Part shown: positions 16,405-24,120 of the stretch, piece after piece
How the letters are laid out: each line of letters starts with the position of its first letter
Numbering within the stretch: position 1 is the first letter of the stretch
NCBI GenBank assembly: GCA_964475955.1
Contig: CAYYZY010000096.1
Span: 1-28,595 of the forward strand
Length of the DNA: 28,595 nt
Source of the DNA: DATKZH01 sp964475955
Lineage (GTDB): Bacteria; Planctomycetota; Planctomycetia; Pirellulales; Thermoguttaceae
Direction: 5' to 3'
Notes under the pieces: model-generated
Seen by the model: only the letters and a program-made list of their open reading frames with translations
Database searches by the model: none
Told to the model about the DNA's origin: nothing
Made by a program: the position numbers and the translations under genes

Positions 16405-17106
16405 ATGCCCGACCTCGCCCAGCGGATCGCCCGGAACCTCGCCGACGTCCGCGCCCGCATCGCCGACGCCGCCGCGGCCGCCGGTCGCTCCGCCGACCAG
16501 ATCGCCCTGGTGGCCGTCACCAAGTACGTGGGCGAAGCGGAAGTCCGGGCATTGGTCGAGGCGGGATGCCGCTTGCTGGGTGAGAACCGGCCCCAGCAGC
16601 TTTGGGAGAAGGCCGAGGCGTGCCGCGATTTGCCCATCCGCTGGCACATGGTGGGCCATCTCCAGCGAAACAAGGTCCGCCGCACGCTGCCGCTGGTCGA
16701 CATGGTCCAGTCGGTCGACAGTCCCCGGCTGCTGGCCGCGATCGAACGTGCCTGCGCGGAGCTCGGCAGTCGGGTCGCGGTGTTGCTGGAAGTCAACGTT
16801 TCCGGCGAATCGGCCAAGCACGGATTCGACCCCGGCGAAGTGCAGCCGCTCTTCGACGAGCTGACCGGCTACCGGCACGTGGAAGTCCGCGGCCTGATGT
16901 GCATGGCCAGCTTCGAGGGCGGGATCGACGCGGCCCGACGCGACTTCGCCGCCCTGCGTGCGCTGCGCGATCGGCTGAGGGCGGACTGTCCGGAGGGTAC
17001 CCGGCTCGACGAGCTCTCGATGGGCATGAGCGGCGACTTCGAGGCCGCCATCCGCCAAGGAGCCACGATCGTGCGGATCGGCTCCGCCCTCTACGAGGGC
17101 CTGTGA
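16405..17106 (+). CDS. yggS: Pyridoxal 5'-phosphate homeostasis protein, YggS/PROSC family
   Basis: A 233-aa single-domain PLP-binding TIM-barrel protein that buffers free pyridoxal phosphate in the cytoplasm. The PLP lysine is K40 in ALVAVTKYV; the family blocks LLGENRPQQLWEKA, IRWHMVGHLQRNKV (usually FIGxLQxNK, here HMVGHLQRNK), VLLEVNVSGESAKHGF, VRGLMCMA and the phosphate-binding end ELSMGMSGDFEAAIRQGATIVRIG are all present. Length is normal. It starts 1 bp after the LarA-like gene and is followed 37 bp later by a DUF167 gene; yggS and DUF167 (yggU) genes are also neighbours in many other bacteria. Confidence 0.95.
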   Translation: MPDLAQRIARNLADVRARIADAAAAAGRSADQIALVAVTKYVGEAEVRALVEAGCRLLGENRPQQLWEKAEACRDLPIRWHMVGHLQRNKVRRTLPLVDMVQSVDSPRLLAAIERACAELGSRVAVLLEVNVSGESAKHGFDPGEVQPLFDELTGYRHVEVRGLMCMASFEGGIDAARRDFAALRALRDRLRADCPEGTRLDELSMGMSGDFEAAIRQGATIVRIGSALYEGL

Positions 17107-17143
17107 CGGAGCGGATGACGCCACCCTGGCGCGAGGAGCCACG

Positions 17144-17446
17144 ATGACGATCGCCCTGGAGCCGCACGCCGAAGGCACGATCCTGCCGGTCCGCGCGCAT
17201 CCGGCGGCGCGCCGCAACGAGATCCGCGGGGAGCAGGACGGCATGCTCAAGGTCTCCGTCACGCAAGCGCCCGAAAAGGGTAAGGCGAACAAGGCGCTCG
17301 TCGCGCTGCTCGGCAAACTCCTTGCGGTAAAGAAGTCGCAGATCGAGTTGATCTCGGGGGCGACCTCGCCACAGAAGCGGTTCCTGATTCGCGACCTGAC
17401 GGCCGACCGGCTCCGCGAACGAATCGAGCAGGCATCGGAAGAGTGA
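17144..17446 (+). CDS. DUF167 (YggU) family protein
   Basis: A 100-aa protein with the DUF167 pattern: a strand LPVRAHPAARRNEIRGEQDGMLKVSV, the conserved APEKGKANKALVALLGKLL (42-60), KKSQIELISGATSPQKRF and the closing helix. The family is structurally known but has no settled function. The ATG at 17144 follows a GAGGAG ribosome-binding site. It is the last gene of the operon with the LarA-like and YggS proteins. Confidence 0.92.
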   Translation: MTIALEPHAEGTILPVRAHPAARRNEIRGEQDGMLKVSVTQAPEKGKANKALVALLGKLLAVKKSQIELISGATSPQKRFLIRDLTADRLRERIEQASEE

Positions 17447-17458
17447 CGACTCGCCACC

Positions 17459-18208
17459 TCATTCACGGAGCCCGTACCCGTCGAACCCCCGCGTTGCCCA
17501 CGTGCCGCGGAGCCCGCGGTTAGGCCGCGCGAGGCCGGGCGCCTGGCCGAGTTTCTCACACACGTAGCGGCGGAGCACCCGCCACGATCTGCTCCGGGCG
17601 GTCAGATCGAACGCCAAGGGGAGGGGCATGCCGTGCCTTTTCCACCAATGCCGTCCGGCCTCCGAGTCCATCAGGTCGAGCACGTCTTCGGCGCAGCCGA
17701 GCGCCGGGGGCAGGCGGTGCCGAATCGCAGCGGGTAGCGGTCCTGCGAATCCGAAGCGCGGCCACGTGTAATAGCCGTTCTGCCCGTGGTCGCGGCCGCC
17801 AACGGCCTCGATTCGATCCACCCCCAAGGCAGCGGCTGCACGAATTTGTCGGCAGAAGAGCCGGAGGCCCAATCCGCTGCCCCGCGCGCGCTTGTGGACC
17901 CGGAACGCGTCGATGGCCACGACGAGCCTCGCGCGCCGCGAGCGTACCAGTTGCACGACGTGATACGCCCTTCGCACGGGCGGATACGCCTCCAGGTACA
18001 GGCCGGCCCCGTAGGTGCCGACCTCCACGACGGCATCCTCCGTGGCCCCGGTCAGGCCGGCGTACTGCGAGGGCCGGAGCAGGTGCCGAAAGACCCGCCG
18101 ACTGGCCCGCCGCACCGCCCGCCTTTCCCCCACGTAGAAGACGACGTTGGCGTGACGACGCCACCGATGCTCGACCGCCACGGCGTTTCCGGCGCAAGAC
18201 GACTGCAT
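17459..18208 (-). CDS. GNAT-like acetyltransferase-fold protein
   Basis: A 249-aa protein. The central part has GNAT motif A: a strand RLVVAIDAFRVHKRARGSGLGLRLFCRQIRAAAALGVDRIEAV, where RARGSGLG is the acetyl-CoA pyrophosphate loop, followed by motif B-like GQNGYYTWPRFGFAGPL (Gly-Tyr region, with YYTWPRFGF like the end of many GNATs). The first 60 residues are basic and contain no transport signal. The substrate is unknown; the phrase 'acetyltransferase' is a fold-level call. It lies tail to tail with the DUF167 gene, with only 12 bp between stops. No clear ribosome-binding site was seen at the ATG at 18208. Confidence 0.65.
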   Translation of the reverse strand: MQSSCAGNAVAVEHRWRRHANVVFYVGERRAVRRASRRVFRHLLRPSQYAGLTGATEDAVVEVGTYGAGLYLEAYPPVRRAYHVVQLVRSRRARLVVAIDAFRVHKRARGSGLGLRLFCRQIRAAAALGVDRIEAVGGRDHGQNGYYTWPRFGFAGPLPAAIRHRLPPALGCAEDVLDLMDSEAGRHWWKRHGMPLPLAFDLTARSRSWRVLRRYVCEKLGQAPGLARPNRGLRGTWATRGFDGYGLRE

Positions 18209-18319
18209 ACCGGCTTCTCGGGATGAGGGGCCGTCGACTGGGCGAACCGCGCCGCCACGTACCGCGCGCGACGCGGTGCCGAGGTCGCAAACGTCCGGCT
18301 GAACAGTATAGCAGCCGCA

Positions 18320-18339
18320 GGTGACACCAGGTTGTCACC
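18320..18339. promoter_or_regulatory. Operator-like dyad upstream of the GNAT-like gene
   Basis: GGTGACA, 6-nt loop CCAGGT, TGTCACC: a perfect 7-bp inverted repeat. The spacing suits a dimeric repressor site better than a hairpin. It is 112 bp upstream of the GNAT-like start. No matching regulator is visible in the window. Confidence 0.35.
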
Positions 18340-18388
18340 CCATCACGGTTTTCCTGTGTAAAACTCTGAGGGCGAAAAGACGTGGGGA

Positions 18389-18452
18389 TCGCCGGCCTCC
18401 GCCGCCCTCCGCGACCACGTCGATTCCGGAGCGGCACGGAGACCGCTGCCTA
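18389..18452. repeat. Dispersed intergenic repeat, copy 3 (diverged)
   Basis: A shorter and more diverged relative of 18669-18770. Shared blocks are GGATCGCC, CCTCCGC, GATTCCG and CGGCAC followed by a G-A-rich block ending CCGCTGCC. Alignment needs small gaps. Confidence 0.4.
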
Positions 18453-18668
18453 CAGCGCGGCGCGCCTTCCACGGCCCGACCCGTGGGGCAAGCCTCGACC
18501 GCGCGCCAGTCCGTGTCGGCCGTCTGAAGATCACGTTCGAACCGGTCCGCAATGAACCGCTGGGCGCGCGGGAAGTCGGTGCGAGAGAGGCTGCGGCCCG
18601 CTTTGTTAGCGGCAGCCGGACGCACCCAGCAAGCCGTCCCGTCGAGGCCGGTTCGTCGCCCAAGCCCC

Positions 18669-18770
18669 CCAAAGTGACCGTGCGCGAGTCGCTGACACCA
18701 ACTGCACGGATCGCCCTCCGCGGCCTTCCGCCTTCGCGACGATTCCGCATCGGCACAGACGCCGTTCCCC
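18669..18770. repeat. Dispersed intergenic repeat, copy 2
   Basis: About 100 bp alignable with 2210-2310: CCGTGCGCGA, TGACAC, CCTCCGCGGC, TTCCGCCTTC and CGGCACAGA occur in the same order. It lies about 300 bp upstream of the DUF1573 gene. Confidence 0.6.
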
Positions 18771-19070
18771 TAAAGAGCGCGAAGCAGCGCCGGGAAGTCG
18801 CCCACGCCGGTTCAGAACGACGACTTGAGCCAAATTCCGAGATTCCTCGCGATTCCCGCGCAGGATCGTACCCCCGGCCGGGTATCTACGTTCGACCGAG
18901 GGCTTCCGGCCGGAAGCGGGGCCGCCACCGGCCGGGGGCCTCGGTCGCCGTTTCTCTTCACGAGGCGCCATCTCCGACCGGCGTGCAGTCCCTTTTGCCG
19001 ATCCGACGAACCCGCACGCCTCGAGAGTCGCAGCAAGGCAACAGCATCCGGGGGAAAGAGGGAGACAACC

Positions 19071-20582
19071 ATGCGGAAGGCAACGCTTGCGGGGCTGGTA
19101 GGGATCGTCATCGCCGGATCGCCGGTCTGGGCGACCCAGTGGGCCCAGAAGATGTTCGACGAAACCGAGCACAACTTCGGCACCGTCGCGCGGGCGGCGA
19201 CGGCCGAGCATGAATTCACGCTGACCAATTGCTACCGGGACGACGTGCGCATCACCGGCGTGCGGTCGAGCTGCGGCTGCACCAGCGTACGCGTCAAAGA
19301 CAACAAACGCGTCCTGAAAAGCTGGGAGTCCACGGCCGTCGTCGCCCACATCAATTCCGACAGGTTCCTGGGAAGCAAGGGGGCTACGATCGCCGTCACC
19401 TTCGACCGGCCCTATCCGGCGGAGGCCCAGTTGCGCGTGCGGGCCTTCATCCGCGACGACGTGGTGCTCAAGCCTGGGAGCGTGCAGTTGGGCACCGTCA
19501 GGCAAGGCTCCGCCGCGGAGCAGGCCGTCGACGTCCTCTGCTCCAGCCAGGGCGGCGTCCGGCCGATCGACGTCGAGAGCGACAACCCGCACCTGTCGGT
19601 ACGCATGGTCGCAAGCCAGGGAGCCTGGGGCCAAAGCAGCTACCGGCTCATCGTCCGCCTCGACGAGCAGGCCCCGCTCGGCTACCTGCGCGAGCACGTC
19701 AGCTTGGTGCTCGGCGACGGGCGGCGCACCCGCGTTCCCGTACCGGTGGAAGCCCGCGTCGTTGCGGGCGTGACGGTGATCCCCGACCGGCTCTCGATCG
19801 GGCTGGTCGAGCCCGGCGAGGAGGTCCGAAAGACGGTCGTCGTCCGCGGCTCGACCCCGTTTCGCATCCGCGGCGTCCGATCCGAGAACAACGCGTTTCG
19901 GCTGGCCGCGGCCGGGCAGAGCGAAGCCAAGTCGACCCACGTCCTCCCCGTGACGTTCATCGCCGCCGACCGGCCGGGCAAAGTGACCGACACGATCCAC
20001 ATCGAAACGGATCAAGGCAATCGGCCGCTCGAAGTGAAGGTCCAGGCCGAGGTCCACGAAGCGACGCCCGCGCCGACCGAAGCGGTGACGAACGAACGGG
20101 TCGCGTCGGCCGCGGAGCCCGCGGCGGATGCGACGGCCGCGTCCCCAGCCGATGCGGATCCGCCGACCGGCGCCGAAACGACCCTGCCGCAGCCTGCTCC
20201 GATGGTTGAACTGGAATCGGACACCGCGGCGAGTCCCGACGCCAACGCCGGCCCCGCGGTCGAGGCCGAGCCGATCCCGTCACGGTTCGGCCCGCCGGTC
20301 GACGTCGCCGTCGACGCCGGACCGGGCGTCGCGGTCTCCGTAGACGAAGCGGGCGTGCGGGTGAACGTCGGCGGGATGCACTTCGACTTCCCGGCCGGCC
20401 ATCCGGCACGCCACGCGCAGGGGCCCGTCCAGACCACCCAAGAGCCGGTCTCGCCCTACCGACCGTACGCCAAGCGGCCGAAGCGGGCGTCCGAGCCGAC
20501 CTCGGCCGCCGGCCGAAGCACGGCCAAGCCCGGCGAACCGTGGGGCACACGGCCTCGCAGCCGATGGTTCGTCGGTTGGTGA
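19071..20582 (+). CDS. Secreted DUF1573 protein
   Basis: A 503-aa protein with a signal peptide (MRKATLAGLVGIVIAG, cleavage near VWA/TQ). Residues about 30-130 are a DUF1573 module: HNFGTVARAATAEHEFTLTN, then VRSSCGCTSVRV, where the SCGCT motif is the family hallmark. Two further Ig-like beta modules follow (GSVQLGTVRQGSAAEQAVDV and LSIGLVEPGEEVRKTVVV). Residues about 345-420 are a low-complexity Ala/Pro/Glu linker; the C-terminal end has a short basic tail after a VNVGGMHFDFP strand. DUF1573 domains are abundant in planctomycetes and Bacteroidetes, and their role is not settled; an extracytoplasmic structural role is likely. The ATG at 19071 follows AGAGGGAG. It stands alone. Confidence 0.88.
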   Translation: MRKATLAGLVGIVIAGSPVWATQWAQKMFDETEHNFGTVARAATAEHEFTLTNCYRDDVRITGVRSSCGCTSVRVKDNKRVLKSWESTAVVAHINSDRFLGSKGATIAVTFDRPYPAEAQLRVRAFIRDDVVLKPGSVQLGTVRQGSAAEQAVDVLCSSQGGVRPIDVESDNPHLSVRMVASQGAWGQSSYRLIVRLDEQAPLGYLREHVSLVLGDGRRTRVPVPVEARVVAGVTVIPDRLSIGLVEPGEEVRKTVVVRGSTPFRIRGVRSENNAFRLAAAGQSEAKSTHVLPVTFIAADRPGKVTDTIHIETDQGNRPLEVKVQAEVHEATPAPTEAVTNERVASAAEPAADATAASPADADPPTGAETTLPQPAPMVELESDTAASPDANAGPAVEAEPIPSRFGPPVDVAVDAGPGVAVSVDEAGVRVNVGGMHFDFPAGHPARHAQGPVQTTQEPVSPYRPYAKRPKRASEPTSAAGRSTAKPGEPWGTRPRSRWFVGW

Positions 20583-20959
20583 AGGCCGCCCGTCCGTTGA
20601 CAAATCCGGATTTCGAAAGCACCGCACAGCCGCGTCCACACGACGAATCCTCCTGGTGACGGCACGCGAGCCGACGCGCCCGGCAAGTTTGGCCGAGGCT
20701 CGTCGGCCGCGTGCCTTTCTTAGGCGCCCTCCACGTTCTTGCCGACGGTTGATGGCCGCCCGGCGCAAGTGTCTTCGGTTGTCGCGCGGTGCTGGGCGGG
20801 GTCTCTTTTTTGGGAGGCAACGCCCCCCCGGTGTCCTCATGGAGTCGCAGCGCTCGTCCCGCGCAGGTTTGCGGGCGGACACCCACGTCACACCCCCCTG
20901 TCGCGGGGAACCGGCTTGCCCGATTGACTCCTCGCGCCGCCCCGCCCGTTCGTGGGGGG
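20583..20959. other. Gap between the DUF1573 and Fur-family genes
   Basis: About 375 bp with no supported gene. A 12-bp perfect palindrome AAATCCGGATTT lies at 20602-20613, just after TTGACA, which could be a binding site. No intrinsic terminator with a T-run was seen after the DUF1573 stop. Confidence 0.45.
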
Positions 20960-21005
20960 TTGATTTTTCCAGCCGGCGCGCTACACTCTTAATAATATCT
21001 TTTTC
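20960..21005 (+). promoter_or_regulatory. Promoter and possible Fur/PerR box of the peroxide cluster
   Basis: TTGATT at 20960-20965, a 16-nt spacer and TACACT at 20982-20987 form a plausible promoter. The AT-rich CTTAATAATATCTT stretch just after it (about 20988-21001) covers the expected start of transcription and partly resembles the 7-1-7 Fur/PerR box (right half AATATCT against ATTATCA), so self-repression is possible. The match is incomplete. Confidence 0.45.
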
Positions 21006-21034
21006 CGTTTGGTACTTATTTGCATTTGTCGCCT

Positions 21035-21478
21035 GTGAATCGCGACGAGGTGGAAGCTCGGGTGCGGGAGTTCGCGTCGCTTTGTCGCGCGCGCGGGCTG
21101 CCGGTGACGGTTCAACGTCGGGCGATCCTGGAGGCGGTCCTCCGGAGCGACGAGCATCCCACGGCGGACCAGGTGTTCGAGGTGGTCGGCGAGCGGGTTC
21201 CCGGGGTTTCACGCACGACGGTTTATCGCGTGTTGGAGACGCTGGTCGAGTTGGGCGTCATCCGTCGGCTTCATCACCCGGGTCCCGCGGCGCGATTCGA
21301 GGGCAAGATCGGCCGCCACCATCACCTGATTTGCCGGAAGTGCAACGCGGTGATCGACGTCGAGCACGCGGCGCTCGACGAGCTCCCTTTACCCAACGTG
21401 GCGGACAAGGGTTTTGAAATCGACGATTTTTCCGTTCACTTCACGGGCCTTTGTGCCAAGTGCCGTGAGAGTTCCTAA
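21035..21478 (+). CDS. Fur-family metal-dependent repressor, PerR-like
   Basis: A 147-aa repressor. The winged helix carries HPTADQVFEVV (41-51) and the recognition helix RTTVYRVLETL (60-70). The metal sites are HHHLICRKC (95-103) and the second CxxC (C140, C143), so the structural zinc has four cysteines. The position that is Asp in PerR but Glu in Fur reads VIDV (D109), which favours a PerR-type sensor, while the position usually Asp in RFDF is Glu here (RFEG). The gene neighbours are all peroxide-linked, which supports PerR. GTG at 21035 is the likely start; a TTG at 21020 is possible and neither has a clear ribosome-binding site. It is the first gene of the cluster and probably represses it with Fe/Mn, releasing on peroxide. 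Confidence 0.85.
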   Translation: MNRDEVEARVREFASLCRARGLPVTVQRRAILEAVLRSDEHPTADQVFEVVGERVPGVSRTTVYRVLETLVELGVIRRLHHPGPAARFEGKIGRHHHLICRKCNAVIDVEHAALDELPLPNVADKGFEIDDFSVHFTGLCAKCRESS

Positions 21479-21504
21479 GCTACCGGTTTTCGAGAGGGGA
21501 TGCG

Positions 21505-21675
21505 ATGCACGAGAAAAGCGTGGAGTTGCTCAACAAGGCGGTGGCCGACGAGGAGCGCCACTACGCCCAATACGATACGGAACTCGACAACATGGCCCGG
21601 TTCGGCGACCGGTACCTGGCGCTGCAATCCATCGAGCGAAGCAAGAGCCGGGGAGCGGGGCAGCCCGCCGAATAG
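21505..21675 (+). CDS. 56-aa ferritin-like remnant
   Basis: A short gene: MHEKSVELLNKAVADE is the first helix of a ferritin-like/bacterioferritin-type protein, and EERHYAQYDTELDNMARFG and YLALQSIERSK match, as I recall, the final part of the same family. The middle helices with the metal-ligand Glu and His residues are absent. In full-length relatives ADE-type stretches occur near both ends, so an in-frame deletion between them would give exactly this. It has a good ribosome-binding site (GAGAGGGG) 26 bp after the Fur-family stop and an intact frame, so it may still be translated. It could be a decaying pseudogene or a trimmed peptide with a new role. It cannot form a four-helix ferroxidase alone. 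Confidence 0.6.
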   Translation: MHEKSVELLNKAVADEERHYAQYDTELDNMARFGDRYLALQSIERSKSRGAGQPAE

Positions 21676-21720
21676 TCCCAAGCCATGCCGCCGCAAGGCA
21701 CAGCAAGAAAGGAAACGACG

Positions 21721-22467
21721 ATGGCCGACGCGCCCACCGAAACCGCCGCCTCCCCCGCCGCACGGGCCGAGGCGCCCCGTATCCCGCTCATCGGCGAGCC
21801 GGCGCCCGCGTTCGAGGCCGTAACCACGCAGGGGATGATCCGATTCCCCGTCGACTACCAGGGGAAGTGGGTCGTCCTGTTCAGCCACCCGGCCGATTTC
21901 ACGCCCGTCTGCACGACCGAGTTCATGACGTTCGCCAAGTTGATGCCGGAGTTCGAGACGCTCGACTGCAAGCTAATCGGCCTCTCCATCGACAGCAACT
22001 TCAGCCACATCGCCTGGCTCCGAACCATCAAGGATCGGATCCGCTACAAGGGGATGGAAGGCGTGGAAGTCACCTTCCCGGTGATTGCCGACCTGAAGAT
22101 GGACGTGGCCAAGAAGTACGGCATGGTCCAACCGTCGGCCGACGACTCCCACGCCGTGCGCGCCGTGTTCGTCATCGACCCCGAGGCTATCGTGCGGGCC
22201 GTGCTTTACTACCCGAGCAGCACGGGCCGCAACTTCCCGGAGATTCTGCGGATGGTCGTCGCCATGCAGACGGCCGACGAGCTGGGCGTGGCCACGCCCG
22301 CCGACTGGCAGCCGGGCGACGACGTGATCGTTCCGCCCCCCGGCTCGTGCGGCACGGCGCAGGACCGCGTCGAGGGGAAGGAGGAAGGCGTCAAGTGTCT
22401 CGACTGGTTCCTCTGCTTCAAAGAGGTGCCGAAAGGGCAGCTCAAGCTGCCGCCGATGTGGAAGTAG
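21721..22467 (+). CDS. Peroxiredoxin, Prx6/archaeal-type
   Basis: A 248-aa thiol peroxidase that reduces hydrogen peroxide and organic peroxides in the cytoplasm. The peroxidatic cysteine is C64 in HPADFTPVCTTEF. The extended C-terminal arm and the CLDWFLC motif (C226, C232) match the long archaeal/Prx6 subgroup, which forms decamers and uses an extra C-terminal cysteine pair for resolution. The GRNFPEILRMV segment is also typical. ATG at 21721 was preferred to 21685 because AAGGAA lies 5-6 nt upstream and the extra 12 residues look untranslated. It is placed directly after the Fur-family gene and the ferritin remnant, so it is probably a peroxide-induced operon member. Confidence 0.93.
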   Translation: MADAPTETAASPAARAEAPRIPLIGEPAPAFEAVTTQGMIRFPVDYQGKWVVLFSHPADFTPVCTTEFMTFAKLMPEFETLDCKLIGLSIDSNFSHIAWLRTIKDRIRYKGMEGVEVTFPVIADLKMDVAKKYGMVQPSADDSHAVRAVFVIDPEAIVRAVLYYPSSTGRNFPEILRMVVAMQTADELGVATPADWQPGDDVIVPPPGSCGTAQDRVEGKEEGVKCLDWFLCFKEVPKGQLKLPPMWK

Positions 22468-22509
22468 AGTCTTTGGCCGTGATGATGCGCGCGTGGTGCG
22501 CGCAGGTTG

Positions 22510-22564
22510 TGGGGCACGTTTCCAACGTGCCATTGGGTTGTGGGCACGTTGGAAACGTGCCCCA
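22510..22564. repeat. Long inverted repeat, family B (22-bp arms)
   Basis: Left arm 22510-22531 and right arm 22543-22564 are exact complements with an 11-nt loop; each arm also folds on itself (GGCACGTT, TCC, AACGTGCC). It lies in the gap between the peroxiredoxin and cytochrome peroxidase genes, 43 bp past the stop. It may attenuate transcription into the downstream half of the cluster. Confidence 0.85.
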
Positions 22565-22756
22565 TGTTGAGAGGTCTCTCGTGCGCCGCCGCCGGCCCGG
22601 GGCCGGGCAGGCGTCGTGCTGGGCCTGTTCTTATTAAGCTTTTAACCCCTACGCGCCGGCGCGAGGCCGGCGACAGGCGCCCTCGAGGAGGGAAGCGTCG
22701 GCCGTGTGCGCCGGCAGGGCTTCTCTCCAGAACCGGCCTAGATGGGAGGTGTGACG

Positions 22757-24103
22757 ATGCATCGCACGAGGCTTCGTGGCGGCGGGCCGTGGTCCGCCCT
22801 GGTCGGCCTGGCAATCCTCACCGCGGCGCCGCTTTTGGCCGGCGCGGCCGAGGGACCGGGCTCGGAGGTCCCTCGAGACGAACACGGGGCCGCGACGGTC
22901 GAGCACCAGAAGCAGGTGCTCGCGGAACTCATGCCGGAGTTCGACGTCAGCAAGCCGCCCGCGGCGCTCGACCCGGTCATCTGGGAAGCGTTCGTTCCCG
23001 AAGACAACTCCCTCACCCCCGAGCGCGTGGCCCTGGGGCGCAAGCTCTACTTCGACAAGCGGCTGTCGGCCGACGGAACGGTCTCCTGCGCGACCTGCCA
23101 CGACGTCACGCGCGGGTTCACCGACCAGCGGGCCGCCTCCGAGGGGATCGGCGGCCAGCTCGGCAAGCGAAACGCGCCGACCACCCTGAACGCGGCCCTG
23201 CTTCAGACCCTCTTCTGGGACGGCCGGTCGCCCACGCTCGACCACCAGGCGAGGCAGCCGATCCTCAACCCGGTCGAGCACGGTATGGCCGACGAAGACG
23301 CCGCGATGGCGAACATCCGCGACGACGCCGAGTACCAGAAGATGTTCCAGCAGGCCTTCGGCCGGGAGATGAACTACGAAGACCTGGGCCGCGCCATCGG
23401 TGCGTTCGAACGCACGCTGATCTTCCTCGACTCCCCGTTCCGGCGCTTCCTGGGAGGCGACGACGACGCCATCTCGTCCGAAGCCCGGGCGGGGTGGGAA
23501 CTGTACAACGGCAAGGCCCGGTGCGCGGCCTGCCACCCCATGAACCCCGCGAACCCGCTGGGCACCGACAACCGGTTCCACAACGTCGGCGTGTCGGCCC
23601 GCCACCAGGACTTCGAGGGCCTGGCCCGGCAGGCGCTCAAGCTGCTCCGGGAAGACCCTTCGGAGCAGAAGCTCGACGAGTTGGCCGTGGCCACCGACAT
23701 GAGCGAACTGGGCCGGTTCATGGTGACCCACAACCGGGTCGACACGGGCTCGTTCCGCACGCCGCTGATCCTCAACATCGGCATCACGCCCCCCTACATG
23801 CACGACGGCTCGCTGGCAACGCTTTGGGACGTGATCGACCAGTACAACAAAGGGGGCGAGGCCAATCCGTTCCTCGACGGCGGTATCGAACCCCTGGCGC
23901 TCAGCGAGGAGGAAATCGACCAACTCGTCGCCTTCCTCTTCACGCTCACCGACGTCCGCTTCGCCGAACAAAACCAGCTACAGATCGAGCGGCAGCGGGC
24001 GCAGGCCGCCAAAGAGCGTCCCATCCGCGACGAGGCGCTGGCTTCCCGCCTCACGATCCCCTTCGAGGAGCGCGTGATGGGCGCCCGGAGCAACGACCAG
24101 TAA
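22757..24103 (+). CDS. Di-haem cytochrome c peroxidase (MauG/CcpA family)
   Basis: A 448-aa secreted protein that reduces hydrogen peroxide to water in the periplasm using electrons from a small cytochrome. The signal peptide is within residues 1-36 (WSALVGLAILTAAPLLAGAAE). Two haem-attachment sites are CATCH (111-115) and CAACH (256-260), as in the family. The FWDGRSPTLDHQARQPILNPVEHGM block, which carries the low-potential haem ligand region, LDSPFRRFLGG, and the closing DTGSFRTPLILNIGITPPYMHDGS are all family features. Start chosen at 22757 because GGGAGGTG precedes it; 22742 would add five residues. The metallophosphoesterase starts 17 bp after the stop, so they are co-transcribed. Confidence 0.95.
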   Translation: MHRTRLRGGGPWSALVGLAILTAAPLLAGAAEGPGSEVPRDEHGAATVEHQKQVLAELMPEFDVSKPPAALDPVIWEAFVPEDNSLTPERVALGRKLYFDKRLSADGTVSCATCHDVTRGFTDQRAASEGIGGQLGKRNAPTTLNAALLQTLFWDGRSPTLDHQARQPILNPVEHGMADEDAAMANIRDDAEYQKMFQQAFGREMNYEDLGRAIGAFERTLIFLDSPFRRFLGGDDDAISSEARAGWELYNGKARCAACHPMNPANPLGTDNRFHNVGVSARHQDFEGLARQALKLLREDPSEQKLDELAVATDMSELGRFMVTHNRVDTGSFRTPLILNIGITPPYMHDGSLATLWDVIDQYNKGGEANPFLDGGIEPLALSEEEIDQLVAFLFTLTDVRFAEQNQLQIERQRAQAAKERPIRDEALASRLTIPFEERVMGARSNDQ

Positions 24104-24120
24104 CCAAGGAGCGATCCACG

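Larger units (their letters stand above)
18209..19070. other. Long divergent gap with repeats
   Basis: About 860 bp between the divergent GNAT-like and DUF1573 genes. Open frames on both strands here give basic, low-complexity translations and I do not support any as genes. It holds two copies of the dispersed repeat (about 18389-18452 and 18669-18770) and a 20-bp dyad at 18320-18339. The AGAGGGAG ribosome-binding site of the DUF1573 gene lies at its right end. Confidence 0.55.

Noticed and set aside
18606..20057. 483-aa minus-strand open frame
   Set aside because: Shadow of the DUF1573 gene and adjoining gap; the DUF1573 frame has a signal peptide, a ribosome-binding site and the SCGCT motif.
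22507..24120. Long N-terminal extension of the phosphoesterase frame
   Set aside because: The extension overlaps the cytochrome peroxidase gene; the ATG at 24121 precedes a Tat signal and follows AAGGAG.
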